Positions 49,997 through 58,016 of a stretch of DNA of 64,000 nt are shown here, piece by piece. The position numbers and the translations under genes are program-made. The DNA is taken from contig JACRMQ010000007.1 in assembly GCA_016214905.1 (NCBI GenBank), positions 248,001 to 312,000 on the forward strand, in the 5' to 3' direction. The DNA is from Ignavibacteriales bacterium (GTDB taxonomy: Bacteria; Bacteroidota; Ignavibacteria; UBA10030; SZUA-254). The notes below the pieces were generated by a model, which worked only from the letters and a program-made list of their open reading frames with translations, did not search any database and was not told the origin of the DNA. Within the stretch, counting starts at the first letter, position 1; the number at the start of each line of letters is the position of its first letter.

Positions 49997-50941
49997 TTGA
50001 AATCCCAACGTCTCGGCATCTGGCTCGCTCTGGTCGTGGAAGTGCTTCTTTTAACGATTCTCACCTCTTCTATCGGAAGCGATGGTTCATTCCAGTCGAC
50101 TTTTCTAAACTGGTCTAATATTTCTCAGGTCATTCGCGCTTTGTCATTCATAGCGATAATGGCAATCGGTGTGGCTCCTGTGATTATCTCGGGTGGCATC
50201 GATTTATCGATGGGTTCTATTCTCGGTTTTTCAGGCGTTGTTACCGCAGTTCTTTTAAATAATGGAATTGATATTTTCTCAGCATCGATCGCGGGTCTTG
50301 CCGTCGGACTACTGAGCGGATTTGTTAATGGAATATTAGTCACTGAAGCAAAACTACCTCCGTTCATTGCAACATTAGGAATGATGAGCATAGCGCGCGG
50401 ACTTGCATTCGCGCTAACAGGCGGAGAAACAATAAGAAATCTTCCGCCGGAATTTATTGCTACCGGACAAGGAGCTATACTAAATATTCCAATTCCAATT
50501 TTAATCTTGATAATATTCGCTATCGCTATCGGGTACTTCCTCAAATCGACAAAATGGGGAAGATATGTTTATGCAATCGGCGGAAACGAAGAAGCGTCGT
50601 TCTTCAGCGGGGTTAATGTTGGGAAAATGAAAATTTTTGTTTACACTTTATGCGGACTTGCGGCCGGCATTGCCGGGGTTTTATTCACTGCGCGCTTCGG
50701 TGTCGGTCAGTCAACATCCGGTCTCGGTTATGAACTCGATGTTATCGCGGCGGCTGTGATTGGCGGAGTAAGTTTGAGCGGAGGACGGGGAACAATCGTT
50801 GGTGTTATTATCGGCTCTTTATTGATGGGGATTTTACGAAACGGTTTGGTTCTTCTGAATGTCTCAGCTTACTGGCAGCAAGTTGCAATCGGACTTGTAA
50901 TTTTGTTAGCTGTGATATTAGATAGGAAGACGAAACGGTGA
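49997..50941 (+). CDS. Sugar ABC transporter permease (RbsC-like), first
   Basis: 314 residues starting with TTG at 49997, since no ATG precedes the first TM helix. About nine TM helices in the BPD_transp_2 family pattern, with ISGGIDLSMGSILGFSGV and AAAVIGGVSLSGGRGTIVG, which are the standard signature of ribose/rhamnose/AI-2-type permeases. It forms a heteromeric pore, presumably with the permease at 54539, which is unusual in lying four genes away. A palindromic repeat occupies the gap before the next gene. The substrate is a sugar by family. Confidence 0.88.
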   Translation: MKSQRLGIWLALVVEVLLLTILTSSIGSDGSFQSTFLNWSNISQVIRALSFIAIMAIGVAPVIISGGIDLSMGSILGFSGVVTAVLLNNGIDIFSASIAGLAVGLLSGFVNGILVTEAKLPPFIATLGMMSIARGLAFALTGGETIRNLPPEFIATGQGAILNIPIPILILIIFAIAIGYFLKSTKWGRYVYAIGGNEEASFFSGVNVGKMKIFVYTLCGLAAGIAGVLFTARFGVGQSTSGLGYELDVIAAAVIGGVSLSGGRGTIVGVIIGSLLMGILRNGLVLLNVSAYWQQVAIGLVILLAVILDRKTKR

Positions 50942-50950
50942 ACCCGAGTT

Positions 50951-51015
50951 ACCCTCTTCCTATAATCCCTCTCCCAAAATGGGAGAGGGATGTCACGAAG
51001 TGACAAGGAGAGGGT
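50951..51015. repeat. Nested palindromic repeat between permease and binding protein genes
   Basis: TCCCTCTCCC-AAAAT-GGGAGAGGGA (50966-50990) and TGTCAC-GAA-GTGACA (50991-51005) are two perfect hairpins. They are enclosed by an imperfect outer pair ACCCTCTTCCT/AGGAGAGGGT. This is the look of a dispersed intergenic repeat. It can fold as a multi-arm structure in mRNA between the first permease and first binding protein. Confidence 0.75.
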
Positions 51016-51052
51016 CAAGCAAGAAACTTCAAATAATTATCGAAGGAATAAA

Positions 51053-52006
51053 ATGAAAAAATATTTAGTTGCAATTATCGCAATCATACTGTTTCTCTCC
51101 GGTTGCGGCAAAAAGCAAGAAGAGAAAAAATTAGTATTCGCGTTCGTACCGAAATTATTAGACAACCCTGTTTTTCAGGTTGCATGGCAGGGTGCGCAAG
51201 GTGCGGCAAAAGATTTAGGTAACGGGAAAATAGAAGTTCAACGTTTCGCACCTGTAAAATCTGATGCGGTTGAACAGGCACAAATTATCGAGAGTTTAAT
51301 CGAAAAGAAAGTCGACGGCATTGCAGTATCCGTCAACGACGCAGACGCCCTTACTGAATCTATCAACAAAGCTGTTGATGCGGGAATACCTGTTGTCTGT
51401 TTCGATTCGGACGCACCGAAGAGCAAACGGTTCGCTTATTACGGAACAGCCAACTTCCCAAGCGGAAAACAAATGGCAGAGCATCTTGTAAAGCTTATGG
51501 GAACAAAAGGAAACGTTGCAATGCTGATGGGCACGCCGGGTGCGCCGAATCTTGAAGAACGCCGGCAGGGAATTCTTGAGTACTTCAAAACTTATCCCGA
51601 TATTAAAGTTGTTGCAACCGAATATTGTTATGACGATGTGAACAAAGGTGTGAGCGGAATGGAAGCGGCAATACAGGCACATCCCGATCTTAATGGCTGG
51701 GTTTTGCCGGGCGCATGGGCATTGTTCACTCCGCCTCCCGGACCATTCGCTGCAAAAAAGCCGGGTGATCTGTTTGTTGTTTCCATTGATGCACTTCCAG
51801 AACAACTTGATTATGTTCGTCAAGGATATGTGCAAGTTTTAATGGGACAAAAGCTCTGGGGCTGGGGTTATGAAAGCGTTCGGATGCTGAAGGAATACAA
51901 AGAAGGTAAAACACCGGCACAACCGGTAATTGATTCCGGGCTCGATATTATTACAAAAGAAAATGTTGAAGAGTATACAATGAAGTGGAAAACCGGAAAA
52001 TTCTGA
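51053..52006 (+). CDS. Sugar-binding lipoprotein of ABC importer, first
   Basis: 317 residues from the ATG at 51053, with GAAGGA 7 nt upstream; the frame open from 50990 lies in the repeat and is rejected. The lipobox is FLSGC. The mature chain has the two-domain periplasmic-binding-protein pattern of RbsB/MglB (PBP type 1): an IIESLIEKKVDGIAVSVNDA and GKQMAEHLVKLMG first lobe, and GQKLWGWGYESVRMLKEYKEG at the end. It captures a sugar and hands it to the permeases. A second binding lipoprotein follows at once. Confidence 0.85.
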   Translation: MKKYLVAIIAIILFLSGCGKKQEEKKLVFAFVPKLLDNPVFQVAWQGAQGAAKDLGNGKIEVQRFAPVKSDAVEQAQIIESLIEKKVDGIAVSVNDADALTESINKAVDAGIPVVCFDSDAPKSKRFAYYGTANFPSGKQMAEHLVKLMGTKGNVAMLMGTPGAPNLEERRQGILEYFKTYPDIKVVATEYCYDDVNKGVSGMEAAIQAHPDLNGWVLPGAWALFTPPPGPFAAKKPGDLFVVSIDALPEQLDYVRQGYVQVLMGQKLWGWGYESVRMLKEYKEGKTPAQPVIDSGLDIITKENVEEYTMKWKTGKF

Positions 52007-52031
52007 ATCAATTAAAAAGGAAAAATTAAAA

Positions 52032-52952
52032 ATGAAAAAAAATATCTGCATTATATTAGTGTTGAGTCTATTGATCTTTTCATGTGGAAAGAAAGATGAT
52101 GTCAAATCCACAAAAACCATCGGCGTAACTCTTCTAACTCGCGCGCATGTCTTCTATAAAGATTTGGAAGAAGGTTTGAAGAACGAAGCCGCGAAAAACG
52201 GTTACGAGTTGATAGTCACTGCCGGTGATTTCGATCTTGGGAAGCAAAGCAATCAGATCGAGGATTTCATCACGCGGAAAGTTGATGCCATCATAGTCTG
52301 TCCGGTAGATTCGCGAGGTGTTGGTCCTGCAATCAGGAAAGCAAATGATGCGAAGATTCCCGTCTTCACCGCCGATATTGCATCGCAAGAAGGTGAAATC
52401 GTCAGCCACATTGCTTCGGATAATGTTGCCGGCGGAAGATTGGCAGGAGAATATCTTGCAAAAGTTTTGAATGGCAAAGGAAAAGTTGCGATAATCGGTC
52501 AGCCGACTGTAACCTCAGTACTGGATAGAACTCAGGGATTCAAAGACGCCATTGCAAAATATCCCGACATTAAAATTGTTGCCGATTTGAATGCGGAGGG
52601 TGTCCGCGATAAAGCAATGCAGATTACATCCGATGTTTTGCAGGCACATCCAGATCTTGATGGAATCTTCGGCATCAACGACGATTCCGCCCTCGGCGCG
52701 TTAGATGCAGTGATGCAATACAAACGTCTCAATGTTAAAATTGTCGGATACGATGCAACCCCACCCGCACGTGATGCGATAATGAAAGACACTCCTTTGA
52801 AAGCAGATGTTATTCAGAACCCGAAGAAAATCGGAGAAACAACCATCCAGAAAATAAAAGAGTTTTTCTCCGGCGCATCGGTACCGAAAGTCGTGCCTGT
52901 TGAGGTTGGCATTGTAGATAAAGAAGAATTACAAAAAGTTACAGGAAGATGA
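52032..52952 (+). CDS. Sugar-binding lipoprotein of ABC importer, second
   Basis: 306 residues. The lipobox is LIFSC (cysteine near 18). The chain follows the RbsB pattern: TIGVTLLTRAHVFYKDLEEG, FITRKVDAIIVCPVDSRGVG, KVAIIGQPTVTSVLDRTQGF and LDGIFGINDDSALGALDA, the last being the family ligand loop. It is only distantly similar to the first binding protein, so it is not a recent copy, and the two may give one importer two substrate ranges. The gene is 25 nt after its neighbour; an 88-bp palindromic repeat separates it from the ATPase. Confidence 0.88.
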   Translation: MKKNICIILVLSLLIFSCGKKDDVKSTKTIGVTLLTRAHVFYKDLEEGLKNEAAKNGYELIVTAGDFDLGKQSNQIEDFITRKVDAIIVCPVDSRGVGPAIRKANDAKIPVFTADIASQEGEIVSHIASDNVAGGRLAGEYLAKVLNGKGKVAIIGQPTVTSVLDRTQGFKDAIAKYPDIKIVADLNAEGVRDKAMQITSDVLQAHPDLDGIFGINDDSALGALDAVMQYKRLNVKIVGYDATPPARDAIMKDTPLKADVIQNPKKIGETTIQKIKEFFSGASVPKVVPVEVGIVDKEELQKVTGR

Positions 52953-53035
52953 AACCACAGATAACACGAAAAACACACAGATTCACACTGATAATCAGCG
53001 CAAATCAGTGTTGTATCTGTGTCATCAGTGGTAAA
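52953..53035. repeat. Palindromic repeat between binding protein and ATPase genes
   Basis: ACACTGAT/ATCAGTGT, ACACAGAT/ATCTGTGT and ACCAC/GTGGT arms nest symmetrically around AATCAGCGCAA. The 'ACCACAGAT...ATCTGTGT...GTGGT' layout matches a common class of dispersed bacterial intergenic palindromes. It fills the whole gap between the genes. Confidence 0.75.
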
Positions 53036-53040
53036 TAATT

Positions 53041-54546
53041 ATGACACCTCTCCTCCAAATGCAAAATATCCGCAAGCAGTACCCGGGCGTGTTGGCGTTA
53101 TCGGATGTGAATTTTGATCTTCGTGCCGGCGAAGTGCATTGTCTTCTCGGTGAAAATGGTGCCGGCAAATCTACGCTGATGAAAGTTCTTTCAGGTGCGA
53201 TCAAAAAAGATAGCGGTGTAATTTTAATAGATGATAAAGAAGTCGATTTCCACTCTCCGGCAGATTCTCAAAAAGCCGGAATTGGAATGATTTATCAGGA
53301 TTTTAAATTAGTGCCTGAACTTACTGTAGCTGAAAATATTCTACTCGGTAATGAACCGACCAAAGGAAAATCTCCGTTTGTCGACTACAAGAAGATGAAT
53401 AAGGTTGCACGTGCATCGCTTGCACAACTTGGAGAGGAGATATCACCAACAGCGATCGTCAGTTCGCTGAGTGTCGCAAAACGACAGATAGTTGAAATCG
53501 CAAAAGCGTTATCGAAAAAAGTAAGAATACTTGCAATGGATGAGCCGTCTGCGGCGCTTACTGATAACGAGTTGAGAAATCTGTTTGCTGTCATAAAAAA
53601 ATTAAAACAGGAAGGTGTTGGAATAATTTATATCTCGCACCGGCTTGAAGAAATTTTCGAAATCGGTGATCGATTGACTGTGTTGCGCGACGGAAAATTC
53701 GTTCATAGCTGCAATGTGGCAGAATCGGATCGTAGAAGTTTGGTTAGATGGATGGTGGGACGAGAGCTTGAGCAGGAATATCCAAAGATCGAATTGAAAC
53801 GTGGAGAGGAAATTCTTCGTATCGAAAATCTCAATACCGGTATTTTAAAAAATATCAATCTGAATGTATACCGCGGAGAAATTTTAGGATTATCCGGACT
53901 TGTTGGAGCGGGACGGAGCGAACTTGCCCGGATAATTTTTGGTGCTGATCCAAAAGAAAACGGTTCGTTATATCTGGAAGGAAAAGAAGTTTATCCTAAG
54001 TCTCCCCGCGAAGCTATCGATCTTGGGATTGGACTTCTTACAGAAGATCGAAACAAGTATGGCCTTATTATGCAGATGAATTTGAGAGAAAATATTTCTC
54101 TTTCAAATCTTCATGATGTTGTGAAAGGATATTTCATAAATCGCTCAAAAGAAAATTCGGTAGCGGATAAATTTACAAATGACCTGAGGATAAAAACCCC
54201 GTCAATCGAGCAGGAGGTTGAAAACTTAAGCGGCGGTAACAGGCAAAAAGTTGTCCTCGCCCGATGGCTTTTCACGAAATCGAAATTGCTCATCTTCGAT
54301 GAGCCGACAGTCGGAATTGATGTCGGTGTGAAATACGAAATCTATAACCTCATCAACCAATTAGCTAAAGATGGAATCGGAGTGATCGTGATTTCTTCCG
54401 ATTTACCCGAGTTGCTCGGCATAAGTGACCGGGTTGCCGTGATGTGTGAGGGAAAATTAACCGGAGTTTTATCCCGCTCAGAAGCGACACAAGAAAAAAT
54501 AATGACGCTTGCAACTGGGGGAACTTTGGAGTTAGCAAATGACTGA
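53041..54546 (+). CDS. Sugar ABC transporter ATPase with two nucleotide-binding domains (RbsA-like)
   Basis: 501 residues with tandem ATPase domains. The first (about 5-240) has Walker A GENGAGKST, a variant signature LSVAKRQIVEIAKAL and Walker B ILAMDEPSAALT. The second (about 250-495) has GLVGAGRSE, a degenerate Walker A, then LSGGNRQKVVLARWL and LLIFDEPTVGIDVG. This split, with the second Walker A altered, is normal for RbsA/MglA/RhaT-type proteins. It powers import through the two permeases. The stop overlaps the following permease start by 8 nt. Confidence 0.93.
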   Translation: MTPLLQMQNIRKQYPGVLALSDVNFDLRAGEVHCLLGENGAGKSTLMKVLSGAIKKDSGVILIDDKEVDFHSPADSQKAGIGMIYQDFKLVPELTVAENILLGNEPTKGKSPFVDYKKMNKVARASLAQLGEEISPTAIVSSLSVAKRQIVEIAKALSKKVRILAMDEPSAALTDNELRNLFAVIKKLKQEGVGIIYISHRLEEIFEIGDRLTVLRDGKFVHSCNVAESDRRSLVRWMVGRELEQEYPKIELKRGEEILRIENLNTGILKNINLNVYRGEILGLSGLVGAGRSELARIIFGADPKENGSLYLEGKEVYPKSPREAIDLGIGLLTEDRNKYGLIMQMNLRENISLSNLHDVVKGYFINRSKENSVADKFTNDLRIKTPSIEQEVENLSGGNRQKVVLARWLFTKSKLLIFDEPTVGIDVGVKYEIYNLINQLAKDGIGVIVISSDLPELLGISDRVAVMCEGKLTGVLSRSEATQEKIMTLATGGTLELAND

Positions 54547-55501
54547 GCAATTACAACATTCAAAAAAAATCAAGACCATAATCGGTGAATTCGGAATTAC
54601 CATTGCACTTCCTGCCGAAATCGCTTTATTCTCTTCACTTTCGCCGTATTTCTTTACCGCTGATAATATTTTAAATGTAACATTACAAACTTCCATCACA
54701 GCAATTATCGCGGCGGGAATGACATTTGTTATTCTCACAGCAGGTATTGACTTATCTGTCGGTGCGATGGTTGCTTTCAGCGGTGTGATTGCAACGAGTT
54801 TCTTGAAGCTTGATTTACCGTTCGCAATTTCATTTCCTTTAGCAGTACTTATTGCGCTTTCTATTGGAATATTCTCCGGTTCAATAGCAGGATTGTTTGT
54901 TACGCGCTTTAATATTACTCCGTTTATTGTCACGCTTTCACTTATGACGATCTGGCGCGGCGCATCTTACATGTATACCGATGGCAGACCTATTTGGGGA
55001 TTCCCGGATGAATTTAGTTTTCTTGGAAGCGGAAGAGTTTTCGGTATTCCGATTCCCACGATTATAATGATATCCGTTTACGTTATTGCTTACACAGTTT
55101 TGAAGCATACGAAGTTCGGAAGATATGTTTACGCAGTCGGCGGCAACAAAGAGGCAGCCCGATTGGCTGGCATAAACGTAAACCGCACGTTGTTATCTGT
55201 TTATGTTATCAGTGGAGTTCTCTCAGCGATCAGCGGCATTCTGCTGGCATCACGAATGAATTCCGGCCAGCCGAACGCAGGATTAATGTATGAAATGGAT
55301 GTTATCGCAGCGGTTGTTGTTGGAGGAACAAGTTTATTCGGAGGTCGTGGTACAATCGTCGGAACATTTTTAGGCGCGATGCTCATCGGCATTCTTAGAA
55401 ATGGTCTAAATCTTCTCAACGTCGGTTCGTATGTTCAGATGGTGATACTTGGCGTGGTAATTTTACTGGCAGTTCTATTAGATCAAATGAGGACAAAATG
55501 A
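54539..55501 (+). CDS. Sugar ABC transporter permease (RbsC-like), second
   Basis: 320 residues, about nine TM helices. The family signatures ILTAGIDLSVGAMVAFSGVI and AAVVVGGTSLFGGRGTIVG match those of the permease at 49997 while other regions have diverged. This suggests a heterodimeric channel as in Lsr or Rha systems instead of RbsC homodimers. It overlaps the ATPase gene by 8 nt and the following barrel gene by 4 nt (ATGA). Confidence 0.92.
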   Translation: MTEQLQHSKKIKTIIGEFGITIALPAEIALFSSLSPYFFTADNILNVTLQTSITAIIAAGMTFVILTAGIDLSVGAMVAFSGVIATSFLKLDLPFAISFPLAVLIALSIGIFSGSIAGLFVTRFNITPFIVTLSLMTIWRGASYMYTDGRPIWGFPDEFSFLGSGRVFGIPIPTIIMISVYVIAYTVLKHTKFGRYVYAVGGNKEAARLAGINVNRTLLSVYVISGVLSAISGILLASRMNSGQPNAGLMYEMDVIAAVVVGGTSLFGGRGTIVGTFLGAMLIGILRNGLNLLNVGSYVQMVILGVVILLAVLLDQMRTK

Positions 55502-56091
55502 AAATCTTCCGCTCATTAACATTCATATTATTATTTATTCCAAGTTCATTCATAGTTGCACAGAGTCAGGCGTTCGTCTTCACGCTGTATGGCGGATTAT
55601 TCCTTCCGTCGAACATAGATTTTCGTTCGAATTATAAATCAAACTCCGATTTGATTTGGGGTGGTGGAATCGGATTGCCCATGTCATCCACGCTGTTTGC
55701 CACGGGCGATCTTTCATATTTTAACGTAAAAGGAATTGCCGATCCCGTAATCGACAGCACATTAAAACTGGAAGAAAGATTTATTCATATCGGTGTTTTG
55801 AATAAACAACCACTTACAGGAAATTTTTTTGTACGGCTATCCGGTGGAATAAGCTATACTACGATTAAACAAAAATACTCAAGCTCCGGAAGTTCGGAAA
55901 TTACAGTGGATGCTGATAAAAAATTAGGATATTATGGGGGTATCGGAATTGAACAACCGCTCGATCCGCAGGGACATCTTTCGATTTTTGCAGATGCGGT
56001 TTACGATTACCGTCGCTCCGGAAGGAAGGAGCTTTTCGGCGATTTCGGTGGAATAAGAGTGATATTAGGCGTTCATATGATAATGTTTTAA
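55498..56091 (+). CDS. Small outer-membrane beta-barrel protein
   Basis: 197 residues with a signal peptide (cleaved near VAQSQ). It has alternating aromatic strands (FTLYGGLFLPSNIDF, DLIWGGGIGLPMSSTLFAT, LGYYGGIGIEQPLD) and ends in VHMIMF, a terminal aromatic that suits barrel insertion. An eight-stranded OmpA/OmpW-like barrel is the likely fold. The ATGA overlap with the permease gene places it in the import operon, where it could be an outer-membrane pore or receptor for the imported sugar; that is inference. Confidence 0.7.
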   Translation: MKIFRSLTFILLFIPSSFIVAQSQAFVFTLYGGLFLPSNIDFRSNYKSNSDLIWGGGIGLPMSSTLFATGDLSYFNVKGIADPVIDSTLKLEERFIHIGVLNKQPLTGNFFVRLSGGISYTTIKQKYSSSGSSEITVDADKKLGYYGGIGIEQPLDPQGHLSIFADAVYDYRRSGRKELFGDFGGIRVILGVHMIMF

Positions 56092-56104
56092 TATTTTTTC
56101 GCCA

Positions 56105-57973
56105 ATGGATTCTCCTCTAACATCTGAATCAAAGAACCTTTCAATTGATTTTTCATTTATCGGAGGAACGATATTAATATTTCATTTCATGGGTGCTGGC
56201 GCTCCATCATCCTGGAATTGGGGCTTTCATCATTTCGGTTTTCTAAATATTATGTTTGTTGTTGTCGGATGGTTGATGATGACGGTTTCTTTGCTTCCAT
56301 CGATTCAGCAAAAAATAATTTATCGATTGGATAATACAATAAAACAGTTCAGTTCTCTTTCAAGGTTTTATCGTAGATTGATATTAACCACGATATTTTT
56401 TTTATTCGCATTGATTTGCTGGATGGTAAAAGAAAAAATATTTCTCCTTGGAGATGGCTATCTGATGCTTAGGATATTGCCGACGCTTCAAAATGTGAGC
56501 GATCATTATTTCACCAGAAACGAACCTCTTCCATTTATTTTGGTCGGAAAGTTGTGGCAATTTCTGCGCGCATTCAGCCCGTCAATTATTCCGGAAATCC
56601 CATTCATAATAATCAGTATATTAAGCGGGTTGATATCATTATTCTTTATTTGGTCTATTGCCAAAATCATTACATCAGATTTTGTTACCCGTTTATTATT
56701 AGCTTTATTCTTCTTCGCATCGGGTGGGACACAATTGTTTTTCGGTTATGTGGAAAACTATTCTCTCCTATATTTGTTTATGCTATTGTTCCTCTGGAGC
56801 TCGCTTAAATATTTGGAAAATGAAATTGATTTGCTTTATCCGTCGGTCGTTTACGGTTTTCTTTTTGTCTCTCATTTCGGTGTATTTATTATTGCTCCGG
56901 CATTAATCGTTCTTTATTATCATTCTTATAGAGCGAATAAAATAAAAGAAATTGTCACCTCAATTGGCGCTACAATAATCACCATCGCTGCTCTCCTTTG
57001 GTTGTTTGGTTATTCGTCCAAAATATTTACCGATCAACTTTTTCAGAGTTCAAACCGGTTTATTCAATTCACATCTGGTCAGGATTATCAATTTATCAGT
57101 TGGGGGCATTTAATCAATAATATCAATATTCAGATATTGATTTCTCCTTTTGCTCTTATTACCGTTATCATATTATTACCTTCTCTTTTAAAACAGATAT
57201 TCAAAGGTGATAGAATAATTTTGTTTTTATCGGTGATAGCGGCAGGCGGAATTGTTTTTACTGCTGTTCTTAATTTTAGAATCGGGATGAGTCGCGATTG
57301 GGATTTGATCGCTCCTTTCTTGCTCGGAATAATTGTTTTAGCGGGATACGCATGGAACAAAATTGAATTTGATCATACCGAAAAAAATAAATTGCTAACA
57401 ATGATTGTTATAATTTCAATAATTCATACTGCTGCCTGGATTTCGGTTAATGCTAACGAAAGCGCATCGTTGAAAAGATTCGAAACTCTATCGGATTCAC
57501 GATTCTGGAGTAAAGAAGCGATGCTTGCAGGATATGAAGAACTAGCGATTTATCATCGCGGTAGAATGGACGGGGAAAATTCGCTCAAATATTATAAAAA
57601 ATATATACAAATTGATTCGTCAAACACAAGGATTCTGCAGGGGATAGCACACGTTTACTTCTTGATGAATAATACAGAAGAAGAGATGAAGTTCCTAGAA
57701 AAAGCTGTTATGGCGGGGGCAAAAAATTGGGATTTATTCCAAAGACTTGGTGAAGCGAATTTTGAGACCAAACAATATTCGAAAGCCGTTTCATATTTTC
57801 TGTGTGCCATCTCGATCGACAATAACAATCCCGCTTCTTATTTAAGTGCGGGGCTCGCGTTCAGAGCGATGAACGACAGCGTGAATATGAAAATATACAT
57901 TAAATCATATTTAAACATGAATCCGAATACACCTGATAGATCAGCAGTGCAAAAATTAATTCAGGAAAAATAA
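56105..57973 (+). CDS. Polytopic GT-C-like membrane protein with C-terminal TPR domain
   Basis: 622 residues. About eleven TM helices span 15-450; an acidic motif in the first large outer loop (FLLGDGYLMLRILP) fits the catalytic aspartate of GT-C glycosyltransferases that use lipid-linked sugars. The final 160 residues are TPR-like (ELAIYHRGRMDGENSLKYYK, then KYSKAVSYFLCAISID). A glycosyltransferase with attached protein-binding TPRs could glycosylate exported proteins. It shares the operon with a sugar importer and mannosidase. The enzymatic role is inferred from topology only. Confidence 0.6.
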   Translation: MDSPLTSESKNLSIDFSFIGGTILIFHFMGAGAPSSWNWGFHHFGFLNIMFVVVGWLMMTVSLLPSIQQKIIYRLDNTIKQFSSLSRFYRRLILTTIFFLFALICWMVKEKIFLLGDGYLMLRILPTLQNVSDHYFTRNEPLPFILVGKLWQFLRAFSPSIIPEIPFIIISILSGLISLFFIWSIAKIITSDFVTRLLLALFFFASGGTQLFFGYVENYSLLYLFMLLFLWSSLKYLENEIDLLYPSVVYGFLFVSHFGVFIIAPALIVLYYHSYRANKIKEIVTSIGATIITIAALLWLFGYSSKIFTDQLFQSSNRFIQFTSGQDYQFISWGHLINNINIQILISPFALITVIILLPSLLKQIFKGDRIILFLSVIAAGGIVFTAVLNFRIGMSRDWDLIAPFLLGIIVLAGYAWNKIEFDHTEKNKLLTMIVIISIIHTAAWISVNANESASLKRFETLSDSRFWSKEAMLAGYEELAIYHRGRMDGENSLKYYKKYIQIDSSNTRILQGIAHVYFLMNNTEEEMKFLEKAVMAGAKNWDLFQRLGEANFETKQYSKAVSYFLCAISIDNNNPASYLSAGLAFRAMNDSVNMKIYIKSYLNMNPNTPDRSAVQKLIQEK

Positions 57974-58016
57974 AGATAATCATTGTGTAGTTGTTTTTAT
58001 TCAGAAAGGATTTATC

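Noticed and set aside
50125-50544. 139-codon open frame antisense to the first permease
   Set aside because: It mirrors the codon pattern of a conserved membrane protein and has no signal, domain or ribosome binding site.
51296-51835. 179-codon antisense frame in the first binding-protein gene
   Set aside because: It has no conserved motif and lies wholly opposite a clear periplasmic-binding protein.
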